64,000 nucleotides of DNA from JAWVFM01 sp963843315 (GTDB lineage Bacteria > Actinomycetota > Thermoleophilia > Solirubrobacterales > 70-9), in NCBI GenBank assembly GCA_963843315.1, contig CAWJJU010000005.1, positions 434,001-498,000 on the forward strand, written 5' to 3'. The translations under genes were made by a program, and so were the position numbers. The notes below the pieces were generated by a model. It had not been told where the DNA came from. It did no database searches and saw only the letters and a list, made by a program, of their open reading frames with translations. Every line of letters starts with the position of its first letter. Positions within the stretch are counted from its first letter, which is position 1. Positions 1 to 10,060 of the stretch are shown piece by piece.

Positions 1-260
1 CCTCCACCGGCGACGATGTCAGGGGCCTGATCTGCCTGGTGCCTCACGAGATGTACGCCACCGTCACCGAGCCCAGCTTCTCCCCGGACGGCGGCCGCCT
101 CGCCTACGTCTACGACAACCACGGTCCTTCGCCGACGGTCTACTGGTCGACCGTCGGCGACGAGCCGCAGCGCGCCCCGGGCAGCGCCTCCGACCATCTG
201 GTGGGCATCGACCCCAACGGCTCGGAAGCACTCTCCCCCGACTGGGCCCCGACCCCTTAG
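1..260 (+). CDS. TolB-like beta-propeller protein, C-terminal fragment
   Basis: This is the last part of a gene whose start lies outside the window; the frame is open from base 3 to the TAG at 258-260. The visible 86 residues carry one clear PD40/WD40-like propeller blade, with the typical run PSFSPDGGRLAYVYDN near the middle. Proteins of this type fold into periplasmic or extracellular beta-propellers that bind partners or substrates; the exact role cannot be told from one blade. A hairpin with a T-run follows five bases after the stop. A second, unrelated-position PD40 protein occurs at the other end of the window. Confidence 0.7.
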   Translation, partial: STGDDVRGLICLVPHEMYATVTEPSFSPDGGRLAYVYDNHGPSPTVYWSTVGDEPQRAPGSASDHLVGIDPNGSEALSPDWAPTP

Positions 261-264
261 CCCA

Positions 265-320
265 ATGAACGTCCCTCCTTGATGCCTATACAGGGCAGCG
301 AGGGACGTTCATGCGTTTTT
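265..320 (+). terminator. Intrinsic terminator after the TolB-like gene
   Basis: A perfect 13-bp inverted repeat (265-277 with 300-312) encloses a 22-base loop and is followed by five T residues at 316-320. It lies between convergent genes, directly behind the stop codon of the plus-strand gene and in front of the stop of the minus-strand gene, so it probably ends the plus-strand transcript. Confidence 0.75.
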
Positions 321-322
321 GG

Positions 323-475
323 CTAGCCCTCCGGGGGGTCGCGGGTGGCGGCGAGGTAGCCGCCGATGAGCACCGCGCCGATCGCGGCGCCCGCCGCGAT
401 CCGGATCTGAGTGCGGTAGCGCGCGTACAGGGCCCAGAGCACCAGGCGCCCAAGGCGCTCGTAGAGATCAGACAT
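323..475 (-). CDS. Small single-pass membrane protein
   Basis: A 50-residue protein starting MSDLYERLGRL. An N-terminal amphipathic, Arg-rich stretch is followed by one hydrophobic helix (about residues 25-42, IRIAAGAAIGAVLIGGYLAA) and a short charged tail. The ATG overlaps the last eight bases of argG, so translation is probably coupled to it. I do not recognise a family. The position at the end of an operon, immediately before a bidirectional intergenic hairpin, supports a real gene rather than chance. Confidence 0.55.
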   Translation of the reverse strand: MSDLYERLGRLVLWALYARYRTQIRIAAGAAIGAVLIGGYLAATRDPPEG

Positions 476-1759
476 CGTCCTCTTGTACCCGATTTCGGAC
501 CCGATGGGCCATGCGGGTCTGGAGACTGAAGAGCTCGATGAAGCCGGGGCTGGCGGCCTGGCTGAACTCTCCGCCCGACTCGCCGAAGCCGGCAAGCGCC
601 TTGTCGTAGAGGGCGAAGGGCGACGTGCGCGCAACCGGCGATGCCGACCCCTTGTAGAGCTTCAGGGTGACCTCGCCGGTGACGTGCTCGTTGGCCGAGG
701 CCATGTACGCGTCGAGGTCGCCTCGCAGCGGCTCCCACCACAGGCCCGCGTAACAGAGGTACGCCCACTTGTCCTCGAGCGTGCGCTTGAAGTTGTTCTG
801 GTGGATGGTCGAGACGAGCTTCTCGAGGTCGGCATGCGCGGCGAGCAGGATCGCAGCCGCGGGCACCTCGTAGACATCGCGCACCTTCAGGCCGACGATG
901 CGGTCCTCGATGTGGTCGACGATCCCGACGCCGTGGCGGCGGCCGGCCGCGCCGACCAGCTCCAGCAGGTCGACCAGCCCGAGCCTTCTCGCCGTCGACG
1001 CTGACGGGAACGCCCGCCTCGAAGCCGATGCGCAGGAGCTCCGGATCGTCGGGCGCCTCCTCGGGCCTGGTCACGAGCTGGAAGACGTCGTCGTGCGGGG
1101 GCTCGCCGAGATCCTCGATCGCGCCCCCCTCCGAGCTGCGACCCCACAGGTTGTCGTCGATGGAGTACGGGGCCGCCTCGGTGCCGCCCCTCACCGGGAT
1201 CCGGTGCTCGCGGGCGTAGGCGATCTCCTCCTCGCGGCCCATGCGCCACTCGCGGACCGGAGCGAGGACCTTCAGCGAGGGGTCGAGCGTGGCGATCGTC
1301 GCCTCCAGACGCACCTGGTCGTTGCCCTTGCCGGTGCACCCGTGGGCGATCGTGTCGCAGCCCGTGGCGCGGGCCTGCTCGACGGCGATCTTGCCGATGA
1401 GCGGCCGGCCGAGCGCGGTGAAGAGCGGATAGCCGCCGCCGTAGAGCGCGTTGGCCCTGATCGCGGGCGGCGACGAAGTCGCGGGCGAACTCCTCGCGGG
1501 CGTCGACCACGATCGCGTCGACGGCGCCCAGGTCGTGCGCCTTGCCCGTGACGACGCTCCAGTCCTCGTCGGGCTGCCCGAGGTTGACGGTCAGCGCCAC
1601 AACCTCGGCGCCGTAGCGCTCCTGGATCCAGTGGAGCATCACGGACGTGTCGAGGCCGCCCGAGTAGAGCAGCAGGACACGGCCGACCTGCTCGGGGTCG
1701 GCCTGGTAGGAGGCGATGCGCGGGCTGGAGTCCTCGTTCACGGGCGCGAAGTCTGGCAT
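468..1759 (-). CDS. argG: Argininosuccinate synthase (two frameshifts)
   Basis: Argininosuccinate synthase joins citrulline and aspartate with ATP in the seventh step of arginine synthesis. The ATP-pyrophosphatase loop SGGLDTS is at about residues 33-39, after an N-terminal extension of roughly 25 residues. Later family motifs include GKGNDQVR, NLWGRSSEGG and KWAYLCYAGLWW. The frame is broken twice, near 1466 (one extra C in a CCC run) and near 984 (one extra G); removing both gives a continuous protein of about 429 residues. All regions are present, so this is probably an intact gene with assembly errors. It starts 17 bases after the acetyltransferase gene and overlaps the small membrane protein. 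Confidence 0.9.
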
Positions 1760-1776
1760 GCGCCCGCGCCTCGGCG

Positions 1777-2841
1777 CTATTCGGAGCCGCCACGGCCGGC
1801 GATCCGTGCGATGCGCGACCTCGCGCCTCCGGAGAGCGAGAAGCCGAGCTTCAGGGCCCGCGCCGCCGCGCCGCCGACCGGACCGGACCCGACGATGGTG
1901 CTCTGCGCGCCGGGGTTCTCGTCGGCGAAGTGCATCTTGTATCCCTCGGCCCCGGCGAGGAAGTTGTAGGCCTCCATGCCGTCCCCGAAGGCCTCCCGGA
2001 GCGTGTGGACGAGCAGCGCCGTGCCGACCGAGAGGTCGTCGAAGGCGGGGTCGCGCCCGCTCTGGTAATGCCAGTCGACCCCGGCGAAGCGCCACCCGTA
2101 CCAGGCCGCCGCGGGCTTGCCGTCGAGCTCGGCGAACCACAGCCGCATCCAGCCGCGGTCGAGGGTCGCCCGGGCGAACTCCCTGTGCACCTGCGCCCCG
2201 GTGCCCTCCAGGACGCCGGTCGTCGCGCCTCCCCAGCGAGCCGAGTGCAGCCGGGCGAGCGTGGCGAAGTCCTCGTCGAAGCGCTCAGGGTCGTCGGCGA
2301 GGCGATAGGCAAGGCCGTGCTCGTCGATCAGCTTCGTCTCCGCGCGCCTGAGGTTGCCGCGGAACTTCCTCTTCTTGGTCGCCATGAACTCCTCCCAGGT
2401 GCGGCCACGGATCTGAAGGCGGGGCGCGTCGTCGTGGCGAAGCGAGACGCCGGGCAGCAGCTCGCCCCAGCCCTGGTCGCCGGGGAGCTTCTCGGCGATC
2501 ACCACCCGGCAGCCGTGCGGGCGCTTCGTCGCCTCCAGCAGCGCGGCGGCGGCGAGTGGCCGGTCCTCGGGAAGGCAGACGGGCGACTGCAGGTCGGCCC
2601 AGCCGCTGAAGAACCGCGCGACCGGCAGCGGCCTGCGGGCGGCGACGTACATCGGCAGGATCGCCCTCGCCGCGCCGGTGGCGTCGCGGGCCGCGAATGT
2701 GTAGAGCTCGCGCCCGCCTGCGAGGTTGCGCCACCAGGCGTCGGCCCACTCCCAGGTGGCGAAGGGGTGGCCCGCTCCCTCGGCGAGCCCATCCCACTCG
2801 GCGCGGACCGCTGCCAGGTCGTCGACGCGCTCCAGCTCCAC
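1777..2841 (-). CDS. CelD/FemAB-like GNAT acetyltransferase
   Basis: An intact 354-residue protein of the Acetyltransf_6 (CelD/BcsL) type: N-terminal half with HPFATWEWADAWW and a second GNAT half with the AWYGWRF and HYQSGRDPAF motifs around residues 245-270. Such proteins acylate or aminoacylate cell-surface polymers and are common in polysaccharide and cellulose loci. It follows the DUF4091 gene by nine bases and precedes argG by 17 bases, so the three probably share a transcript. The substrate is unknown. The arginine gene downstream is likely a chance operon neighbour rather than a pathway partner. Confidence 0.75.
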   Translation of the reverse strand: MELERVDDLAAVRAEWDGLAEGAGHPFATWEWADAWWRNLAGGRELYTFAARDATGAARAILPMYVAARRPLPVARFFSGWADLQSPVCLPEDRPLAAAALLEATKRPHGCRVVIAEKLPGDQGWGELLPGVSLRHDDAPRLQIRGRTWEEFMATKKRKFRGNLRRAETKLIDEHGLAYRLADDPERFDEDFATLARLHSARWGGATTGVLEGTGAQVHREFARATLDRGWMRLWFAELDGKPAAAWYGWRFAGVDWHYQSGRDPAFDDLSVGTALLVHTLREAFGDGMEAYNFLAGAEGYKMHFADENPGAQSTIVGSGPVGGAAARALKLGFSLSGGARSRIARIAGRGGSE

Positions 2842-2850
2842 CGCGAGCGA

Positions 2851-4956
2851 TCATAGTCGCGGCGGCCCAGGCTTCGACCGGCCTAGCGCCTGTGCTTGTG
2901 CTTGCTGCTTGCCGATGACCTTGAGCTTCTGGTGCGCCGGCGTGGGATCCGTGGCGACGCCGCCGGAGAGCAGTGCGCGGGCCCTGACCTTGTGCGACCC
3001 GAAGCCGAGGCGCCACACCGTGGTGCGATGCCCGCAGCGGCGCCAGGAGCGGTGGTCGACCTTGCACTGGAACTTGGCGTGGGCGATGTCGGAGGAGACC
3101 CGCAGCGTGACCTTGTGGTGACGCACGTGCCTGGGAGCCTTGATCGTGGTGTCGGGCGCCGCCGGCTGGACCGGCGGGGTCGTGCCGGTGACGAGGCCGG
3201 CGAGCTGCGCCCGGGCGTTCTCCATGGCGCCCGCGGACACGTTCGTCGAGTAGGCCGCGGAATCGAGCCCGCCGAAGAGACCGGTCACGACGGAGCGAGC
3301 GGCCGCGCCCTGACCCTGCTGCTGGAGCAGGTGCAGGTACTCGTAGTCCTCGCGGCCGTCGCGGATGCGCTTCATCCGGATCGAGTCCAGGGGGATCGCG
3401 TGGGTGCCGCCGATCCCGTTCGGGCCGCCGGGAAGGCCGGGGTAGAAGAGCGTGCCGTCGCCGTTGCCGCCGGAGTTGTACTGGTTGGTCCAGGCGGTGT
3501 CGAGCATCTGCGTGGTCTGGAAGTAGAGCTCGCCGGTGGCGCCGTAGGCGAAGGAGACCATGCCCATCGCGCGCTCCTCCGAGGCGGACCCGTCGATCGC
3601 GTAACCCGGGATGCCCGACCAGGGCGACGGGTTCGAGGCGACCTCGGACCCGTCGCAGCTGAAGCTCATGCAGGAGGTGTACATCCAGAGCTGGTTTGCG
3701 GCGGTTCCGGCGGCGTTGTTGGCCGGGTCGAGGAAGTCCTTGTAGAGCGGGGCCTGGTTGGTGGCGGTCGCGCGGTTGGCGATGTCGTTGACGACCGGGG
3801 TCATGATGTCCGTGTACTTCATGGCCGCCTTGCCGCCGACGTCGCTGGCGTTGGTCTCGTTGGCGGTGACGAGCTTGGTGACGCCGGGCCACTCGGCGTC
3901 GGCCTTGGTGGCGGTGTTCGCGCAGTTGGCCCAGTTCGAGGAGCTGTCGCCGGGCTCGTCGCAGTCGTAGACGAAGAAGCGGTCGGCGAACCCGTACTGC
4001 TGGGCGATCTGCTTCCAGCCCGAGAGGCAACCGCTGGTGTTGACGCAGTGCCAGTATGCGTCGACCGAGGTCATCTTGGCGCCCTGCAGGCGAAGCCCGG
4101 TGGTGTCGGTGCCCTGGACGTAGGGGGCGACGTACTTCGCGAAGTCCTGGGCCTGGGTGCCGCTGGTGGGCGGGTGGACCCAGTCGCCGGCGTACGCGTT
4201 CGAGAGGGTCACGCGGTCGTCGAGGGCCGTGCGCTGCATGAGGCTCATCAGCTGCCACCACTGGTCCCAGTTGCCGTTGCAGGAGGAGTCACCGGTGAAG
4301 GCGGAGCAGACCTGCCAGGTGTCGACGTGGAAGGCGGACTTCAGCGTCGCCGTGGAGGGCAGGGAGAAGCTGTCGACGGTGAGGCTGACCGGAACCTGGG
4401 CGATCGTGCCGGTGGAGTCCTTCAGCGTCAGCGTCGCGGTGTAGGCGCCCGCGGCCTGGCCGTTCGGCACGAAGACGTCGACCCAGATGGTCGCGCGCTG
4501 TCCCGATGAGACGTTGTAGGGGAAGGCGTTGCGGTTCTCGTGGTAGAGCGGATCGACCTCGGGGATGAGAGCGTCGTTCCAGCGGCCCGTCCCGCCCTCG
4601 TTGTCCGAGGACTGCGAGACGTTGATCGAAGCCTCGCGATAGAGGGTGACGTTCGATGCCGGGATCGTGCCCGCGTCGCCGGTGAAGTCGGAGATGGAGG
4701 CGTCGAGGCCGCTGACCGAACCGGAGCTCGCGTCGACCGCGACCTGGAAGGACTCGAACTCGTTGCCGGCGGCGGAGATGGTCGCCGAGGAGGCACCGCC
4801 GGCCGGGAGCGCCTTGTCGGGCCGGATCTGCGCCAGGGAATCGAAGACGTTGACCTGCGGAGCGGCCGAGGCGGAGGCCGGAACCGCTCCGAGCGCCACA
4901 ATGGCCGCTCCCGCGACCAGTGTGCGCCTAGCTGCTGTCAGCACCTTTCCCATCAC
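2851..4956 (-). CDS. Secreted DUF4091 protein (glycoside-hydrolase-like)
   Basis: A 701-residue exported protein: a Sec signal peptide covers about residues 1-32 (ending ASASAA), then an N-terminal beta-rich region, a central (beta/alpha)-type region with FFVYDCDEPGD, and the DUF4091 module (RMKRIRDGREDYEYLHLL, about residues 525-545). The final 90 residues form a small beta domain with paired Cys (KFQCKVD ... RRCG). DUF4091 is usually found at the C-terminus of putative glycosidases, but no substrate is established. A paralogue that is a lipoprotein lies at 19581-21442. Start chosen at ATG 4956, which gives the complete signal peptide. Confidence 0.8.
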   Translation of the reverse strand: MMGKVLTAARRTLVAGAAIVALGAVPASASAAPQVNVFDSLAQIRPDKALPAGGASSATISAAGNEFESFQVAVDASSGSVSGLDASISDFTGDAGTIPASNVTLYREASINVSQSSDNEGGTGRWNDALIPEVDPLYHENRNAFPYNVSSGQRATIWVDVFVPNGQAAGAYTATLTLKDSTGTIAQVPVSLTVDSFSLPSTATLKSAFHVDTWQVCSAFTGDSSCNGNWDQWWQLMSLMQRTALDDRVTLSNAYAGDWVHPPTSGTQAQDFAKYVAPYVQGTDTTGLRLQGAKMTSVDAYWHCVNTSGCLSGWKQIAQQYGFADRFFVYDCDEPGDSSSNWANCANTATKADAEWPGVTKLVTANETNASDVGGKAAMKYTDIMTPVVNDIANRATATNQAPLYKDFLDPANNAAGTAANQLWMYTSCMSFSCDGSEVASNPSPWSGIPGYAIDGSASEERAMGMVSFAYGATGELYFQTTQMLDTAWTNQYNSGGNGDGTLFYPGLPGGPNGIGGTHAIPLDSIRMKRIRDGREDYEYLHLLQQQGQGAAARSVVTGLFGGLDSAAYSTNVSAGAMENARAQLAGLVTGTTPPVQPAAPDTTIKAPRHVRHHKVTLRVSSDIAHAKFQCKVDHRSWRRCGHRTTVWRLGFGSHKVRARALLSGGVATDPTPAHQKLKVIGKQQAQAQALGRSKPGPPRL

Positions 4957-5080
4957 CAGTGGGATCGGTCGCCGCCCCGATTGGTCTACGTAATCGCGTT
5001 TCGCTCGTACACCCGTCGAGAAAACCCACCTAAACCCACCAACCCAGGGTCAGCCCGGCTCGCCTGCGAAAATCCCCGGA

Positions 5081-5762
5081 ATGCACCGAGCCCTGCGGAT
5101 CCTCTCCACGGCGCTCATCACGGCGGGCCTGGTGATCTTTCTCGACGTCGGCCTCACGCTCGCCTGGCGCGAGCCGGTCTCCTCCCTATACGGCTCGATC
5201 AAGCAGAGCCAGGCGCGCGACCAGCTTGACCAGCTCGAGCAGCGCTTCCCGACCCCGTCCGACCTGAAGAAGGTCCAGCACGTCGCGGATCCGAAGAAGC
5301 GGATCGCAGCGCTCGCGAAGGTGTTCGCACGCACCGAGGCCCACACGGGCCGAGTCGATCGGGCGAATCGAGATCCCCCGCTTCGACCTCGACGCGGTGC
5401 TGATCCAGGGCACCGACACCGCGAGCCTCGAGAAGGGCCCGGGCCATTACCCCCAGACTGCGTTCCCGGGCCAGGGCACGACGATCGGCATCGCGGGCCA
5501 CCGCACCACGTACCTCGCCCCGTTCCGCCACATCGACTCGCTGCGACCCGGCGATTCGATCGCGATCCAGATGCCCTACGCCGACTTCGTCTACAGGGTC
5601 CGGTCGTACCGGATCGTGGCCCCGTCGGACACTCAGATCGTCGACCCCGTCGGCCACGAGCTCCTGGTGCTCACGGCCTGCAACCCGCTCTACAGCGCAA
5701 GTCAGCGCTACGCCGTGTTCGCAACCCTCCAGTCGGAGAAGCTGCGGGCTCCAGGCGGTTAG
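5081..5762 (+). CDS. Sortase, class E-like (one frameshift)
   Basis: A membrane-anchored transpeptidase of about 226 residues. An N-terminal hydrophobic helix (residues 8-28) is followed by a spacer and the sortase beta-barrel beginning at GRIEIPRF. Catalytic residues are visible: His in GIAGHRTT, Cys in VLTACNP and Arg in SASQRY. One surplus base near 5350 breaks the frame between the helix and barrel. Sortases attach LPXTG-type proteins to the wall or assemble pili; no substrate with a sorting signal was recognised in the window. The stop overlaps the convergent coiled-coil gene by four bases. It is divergent from the secreted DUF4091 gene. Confidence 0.8.
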
Positions 5763-6398
5763 CCGGCCTCGGCGCCGAGAATGTCGTCGACGATCCCGCC
5801 GGGCTCGGCGATGCCGAACTCGCTTGCGAGCGCCGACTCGATCTCGGAACGGTCGTGCCCCGCCACCGCCATCTGGGTGGCGCGCACGAGGGCGTCCTCG
5901 CGATTGCCGCCCTCCGAGGCCGCGGTCTGCGGCTCGGCGGCGGGCTGCGGGTTGCCCGGATAGGCCATCGGCCGCGGGCCGCGGTCGGCGGCAGGCTCGG
6001 GCACGGCCTGCACGGCCGGCGGGGGCTCGGGCGGCCGGCTCGGGCACGGCCTGCACCGCGGGCTGGGGAGCCTCGGCGGCAGCCGGTGAAGGGGCGGCGG
6101 CCTGTCGACGCTCCAGCACGTCCATCTTCTCGATCGCGCCGTCCAGAGCACGGGCCAGCTCGTCGGCCTCCTGCTTCACGCGGTTGGCGTGGGCGATGAT
6201 CGAAGCGGAAAGGTCGCGAAGCTCGCCGGCACGGGTGGCGGTGATGGCGTCCGCCTCGCGCCGGCGGTCGGCGAGGTACCCGGCGGCTTCGGCCTCTGCC
6301 TCGGCGCGGATCTCTGCCGCGACCCGCTCGGCGGCGTCGACGATGTCCTGAATCCGCTCGGCGGCGCTTGCCATCGAGTCGCTGAGGCTCTGCGCCAT
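5759..6398 (-). CDS. Coiled-coil protein with conserved C-terminal motif, paralogue A (one frameshift)
   Basis: About 212 residues after correction of one surplus base near 6025. Residues 1-90 form a long heptad helix reminiscent of DivIVA-like proteins (AAERVAAEIRAEAEAEAAG, QEADELARAL). A Pro/Ala-rich linker follows with PAVQAVPEPAA present twice. The last 45 residues hold a compact helical motif, ATQMAVAGHDRSEIESALA then FGIAEPGGIVDDILG, also found at the end of the upstream gene. The ATG overlaps the stop of that gene (TGATG), so the pair is translationally coupled. Function unknown; a scaffold or cytoskeleton-like role is only a guess from the coiled coil. Confidence 0.65.
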
Positions 6399-7170
6399 CA
6401 GGCTGCGCCCATCACGTCGTCGAGGATCTCGTTCGCGTCGGCGATCCCGAACTCGGTCTGAAGGCGGCGCTCCACCTCGTCGCGAGTCGAACCGGCCACC
6501 GCCATCTGCGTGGCGAGCAGGCGAATGCCCTGCGAGGACGGCGAGCGCTCGCCGACGGGGCGCGAGCGAGCGCCCGCGCCGCGCGGGACGAACCTGCCGG
6601 TCGATCCGCCACTGGGAGGAGCAACTCCCGCGGGCGCCACCGGGGCCGATCCGCCCTGGGCGAGCGGAACCGGGTCGCGCGGGTCGGCGGCGGGGGCCGC
6701 GAACGGCGCGGGGGCCTTTGAAGTCGCGGGGGCCTTTGAAGTCTCGGCCTCGGTCTCCTCCTCCGCGACGGAGGGAGGCGGTGCGGAGGAGGGTTCGGGG
6801 ACGGCGACCGGGGGCGGCGCGGAGAGGGCCGCCTCGGCCCGGCGGCGCGGCTCTCGGCGGCGCGGCTCTCGGTGGCGGTGAGCTGCTGGGAGGCTCGCGC
6901 GAGGATGCCGGCGAGCGACTCCGCCTGCGAGCGAAGGTCCTCGGTGCGGGCGAGGAGGGCCTCGGTCAGATCCGCGCGCGGGTTGGCCCGGTCGCCGGGG
7001 GCGTCCTCGCTGCGGGCGGCCTGCGCCTGCTCGCGCATGGTCTCCGCGGCGTGGTTGGCGGCGTTGACGATCTCGCCCACCGGGCCGGTCAGCGCGTCGA
7101 GGAGCGACGCCGCGCCCTCGGGCTGCTCGGCCGCGACGGCGGCCTGCTTGCTGGAGCTGAAAAGCCTCAC
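6398..7170 (-). CDS. Coiled-coil protein with conserved C-terminal motif, paralogue B (one frameshift)
   Basis: About 257 residues. The N-terminus (VRLFSSSKQAAVAAEQ, GTG start at 7170) leads into an alpha-helical region with heptads up to about residue 105, then a low-complexity Pro/Ala linker that includes a 15-bp tandem repeat near 6845 and a repeated KAPATSKAP segment. The C-terminus, ATQMAVAGSTRDEVERRLQ then FGIADANEILDDVMG, matches paralogue A closely. The frame changes near 6838 by a net +2 or -1 base. It is divergent from the Wzz/kinase gene and may belong to the envelope region, but no function is known. Confidence 0.6.
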
Positions 7171-7280
7171 GCAATCAAGGTACCGCACGCCAACTCCCAC
7201 GATGTGGGTATACCCGAAAAGCGGCGGCTCGCTTGCATGCCTACCTCAAACAGGGGAAGGAGCGGCGGGCGGCTGCCAGA

Positions 7281-8886
7281 ATGAACCTACGCATGGATGG
7301 CTCGAATGGAACCCAGGGGCGCCCCGCAGCGGACTGGCTCCAGCCCCCCTCCGAACAGGAGGGGCTCAGCCGCTATGTCGAGACGCTGCGCGAGCGCATC
7401 TGGATCCTGGTCGCGTCGGTCGCGCTGACGACTGGCCTGGCGATCGTCTACGTCCTCCTGGCCAGCAAGGTCTACTCCGCCGAGGCCGACCTGCTGGTCA
7501 CCCCCGTCTCTTCCACGTCGGGAACGACGTCGGTGACCCTGCCGCTGATCAGCGAGTCGGCGGATCCGACCCGGCCCGTCCAGACGGCTTCGCGGCTCGT
7601 CACCAATCTCAACGTCGCCAAGCTCGTCGCCGAGAAGCTGAACCTCCAGACCTCGCCGCAGGCGCTGCTCAGCCAGGTCAGCGCGGTGCCGGTGGCCGAC
7701 AGCGACATCGTCGCGATCACGGCGAATGCCGCGACCCCCAGCGAGTCGCGCGACCTTGCAAACGCCTTCGCCCAGCAGACCATCGTCGATCGCAACCAGG
7801 TGATCCGGGCGAAGATCAAGAGCGCTGATTCCCGCCCTCGAGCGGCAGATCGCCAACAGCGCGCGGACCGAGGTCGACCGCAGTTCGCTGCAGATCGCCC
7901 TCGCGAACCTGCAGAACCTGCAGTCGCAGGGCGACCCCACGCTGAACTTCGCCATCCCCGCGGAGACCCCGGCCTCGCCCTCCAAGCCCAAGCCCGTTCT
8001 CAGCATCGTCGCCGGGATCATCGCCGGCATCGTGCTGGGCATCGCTGCGGCCTTCGCCGCGCAGGTCCTCGACCCCAAGCTCCGCCGCGAGGAGCAGCTG
8101 CGGCGCCTCTACCGCCTGCCGATCCTCGCCCGCATCCCCAAGGAGCCGCGTGGCACGGAGGGCAAGCCGCTGCAGCCGCTCACGGTGTCGCCGGCGACGT
8201 CGGAGGCCTACAGGACGTTGCGCGGCACCATCGCCGCGTCTCGGCGCTCGGCGCGCCGCGACTCGTCGGTGCTCCTGGTCACGGGGTCGACGCCCTCGGA
8301 GGGCAAGACCTCCACGGCGATCAACCTCGCCAGCTCGCTCGCGGCCTCGGGCAACAGCGTGATCCTGATCGAGGCCGACCTGCGCCGCCCGTCGATCGGC
8401 AAGGCGCTGGACGTCACCCCCGAGCACGGCATCGTGAGCGTCCTCATCGAGAGCGTCGCCCTCGAGGACGCGCTGGTCACCTCCCCCACCACCGGCCAGA
8501 ACCTGGGCCTGCTGCTCGCCGACTACGCCGGCGGCTGGATCACCGAGCTCTTCTCGCTGCCCGCGGCCCGCGACCTGCTCGCCGAGGCGCGGCGCCTGGC
8601 CGACTACGTGGTCATCGACTCGCCGCCGCTGACCGACGTCATCGACGCGCTGCCGCTCACCGATGACGCCGACGAGGTCTTGATCGTCGTCCGGCTCGGC
8701 CGCACCCAGCTCGGCAAGCTCACCCAGCTCGGCGAGCTCCTCGCCGAGAACAGCGTCCGCCCGATGGGGTTCGCCGTGGTCGGCACCGCTCGCCCCGGCC
8801 GCGACGCCTACGCCTACTACGCCGAGCGGGCCCAGGAGGCTTCGACGCCGCGCCTGCCCATCGGCGGCCGGCGACGCTCGAGTTAG
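7281..8886 (+). CDS. Wzz/BY-kinase: polysaccharide chain-length determinant fused to tyrosine autokinase (one frameshift)
   Basis: About 534 residues. The N-terminal Wzz domain has a membrane helix (RIWILVASVALTTGLAIVYV) and a second helix before the kinase (IVAGIIAGIVLGIAAAFAA). The cytoplasmic BY-kinase has Walker A (GSTPSEGKTSTAIN), Walker A' (VILIEADLRRPS) and Walker B (YVVIDSPP). A small Tyr cluster (YAYYAER) close to the C-terminus may be autophosphorylated. One extra base near 7825 separates the halves. These proteins control length and export of capsule or exopolysaccharide made by Wzy systems, which fits the polymerase gene downstream. ATG 7281 was chosen; 7293 is a possible alternative. 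Confidence 0.85.
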
Positions 8887-10025
8887 GCCCCGATGAAGTC
8901 GGCGACGCGACCGGCCTCGATCTCGATCGTGCGGCCCGAAACGTTCGCGTGCCCCGCCGTAACCAGCCTTCGCCTCTCCCCTGCGTCGCCCGCCAGCCGC
9001 TCCAGCGCCTCGACGGCCGCATCGGCGTCGCGCGGCGGGATGAGGATCGCCGCGTTGCCCGCGGCCGCGGGAATCCCGCCCACGGCTGTGGCGACCACCG
9101 GCAGCCCCGCCGCAAAGGCCTCGACCAGGACCTGCGGAAAGCCCTCGGTGAGCGAGATGTGGAGGAGCGCGTGACTTTCGAGGTACAGGCGCATGAGGCC
9201 CTCGCCGAGCGGGACGTAGCCGCGCAGCTCGGCGCGGTCGCCCACCCCGAGCTCGGCGAGGCGCGCGGAGAGCGCGCCGGCGAGCGGGCCCTCGCCGCAG
9301 ACGACCAGGCGCCAGCGCGAGTCCGCCGCGTTCAGGGCGGCCAGCACGTCCGCGAGCAGCAGGGGGTTCTTCTCCTCCTCCAGCCTGCCGACGCTGAGGA
9401 CCGTGAGCTCGCCGGCGTAGTCGCGCGCCATCGCCTGCTCGACGTCCACGATGTCGTCGCGGCCGACGAGCGAGACGGCGATCTCGAGAACGCTGCGCGA
9501 GCCGGCGTAGCTCTCGGCGAGGCCCGGGCCGACGACCACGACGGCGCAGCGCCGGGCCATGAGCCTGAAGGCGCGGTCCATGGCGGAGCCGACCAGGTGC
9601 AGCATCGGGCGGTCCGGGTGGCGCGCGCGCACGTAGGCCGGCGTGTCCTGGCGAACGCCGAGGATCACCCGAGCTCCGCGCGCCCTGGCCAGAAGGGCGA
9701 ACAGGATCGCGAACGGATGCGGGCCGAGGAGCCATGCGGCGTCGGCGCCGCGGGCCGCTCGCCAGAACGCCCGCAGGGAGCCGGCCGCCGCGCGCAGCGC
9801 CTCGAACGGGTGCGAAAGGCTTCGGTACCAGGGCAGGGGCACGAACTCGACCTCGTCGCCGATGGGATAGCGCGACCGGCCCTCGGACGGGTCGAGGCGG
9901 CCCAGCAGGACGACCTCGCCCAGATTTGCGGCCACGCGCGCGACGAACACCGAGAAGGCCCGCTCGGATGTGACGCCCGCGGAGTCGCGGTGGTAGGAGT
10001 AATCCGTGTAGACGACGGTCCGCAC
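8883..10025 (-). CDS. Glycosyltransferase family 4
   Basis: An intact 380-residue GT-B glycosyltransferase. The C-terminal half has the family hallmarks: a phosphate-binding start VLSVGRLEEEKNP (about residue 215) and the EX7E-type motif EGFPQVLVEAFAAGLPVVAT (about residues 300-320). It transfers a sugar from a nucleotide donor to a growing lipid-linked glycan on the cytoplasmic side. Donor and acceptor cannot be predicted. The stop overlaps the stop of the convergent kinase gene by four bases, and the gene is divergent from the polymerase gene with 35 bases between starts. Confidence 0.85.
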   Translation of the reverse strand: MRTVVYTDYSYHRDSAGVTSERAFSVFVARVAANLGEVVLLGRLDPSEGRSRYPIGDEVEFVPLPWYRSLSHPFEALRAAAGSLRAFWRAARGADAAWLLGPHPFAILFALLARARGARVILGVRQDTPAYVRARHPDRPMLHLVGSAMDRAFRLMARRCAVVVVGPGLAESYAGSRSVLEIAVSLVGRDDIVDVEQAMARDYAGELTVLSVGRLEEEKNPLLLADVLAALNAADSRWRLVVCGEGPLAGALSARLAELGVGDRAELRGYVPLGEGLMRLYLESHALLHISLTEGFPQVLVEAFAAGLPVVATAVGGIPAAAGNAAILIPPRDADAAVEALERLAGDAGERRRLVTAGHANVSGRTIEIEAGRVADFIGA

Positions 10026-10060
10026 CGGCGCAGCCTACGCGCCGGGGATCGGCGGAGCCG

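Noticed and set aside
2896..4509. A 537-codon plus-strand frame opposite the secreted DUF4091 gene
   Set aside because: The minus strand encodes a clear signal peptide and DUF4091 domain; the plus-strand product is low-complexity Val/Gly/Arg.
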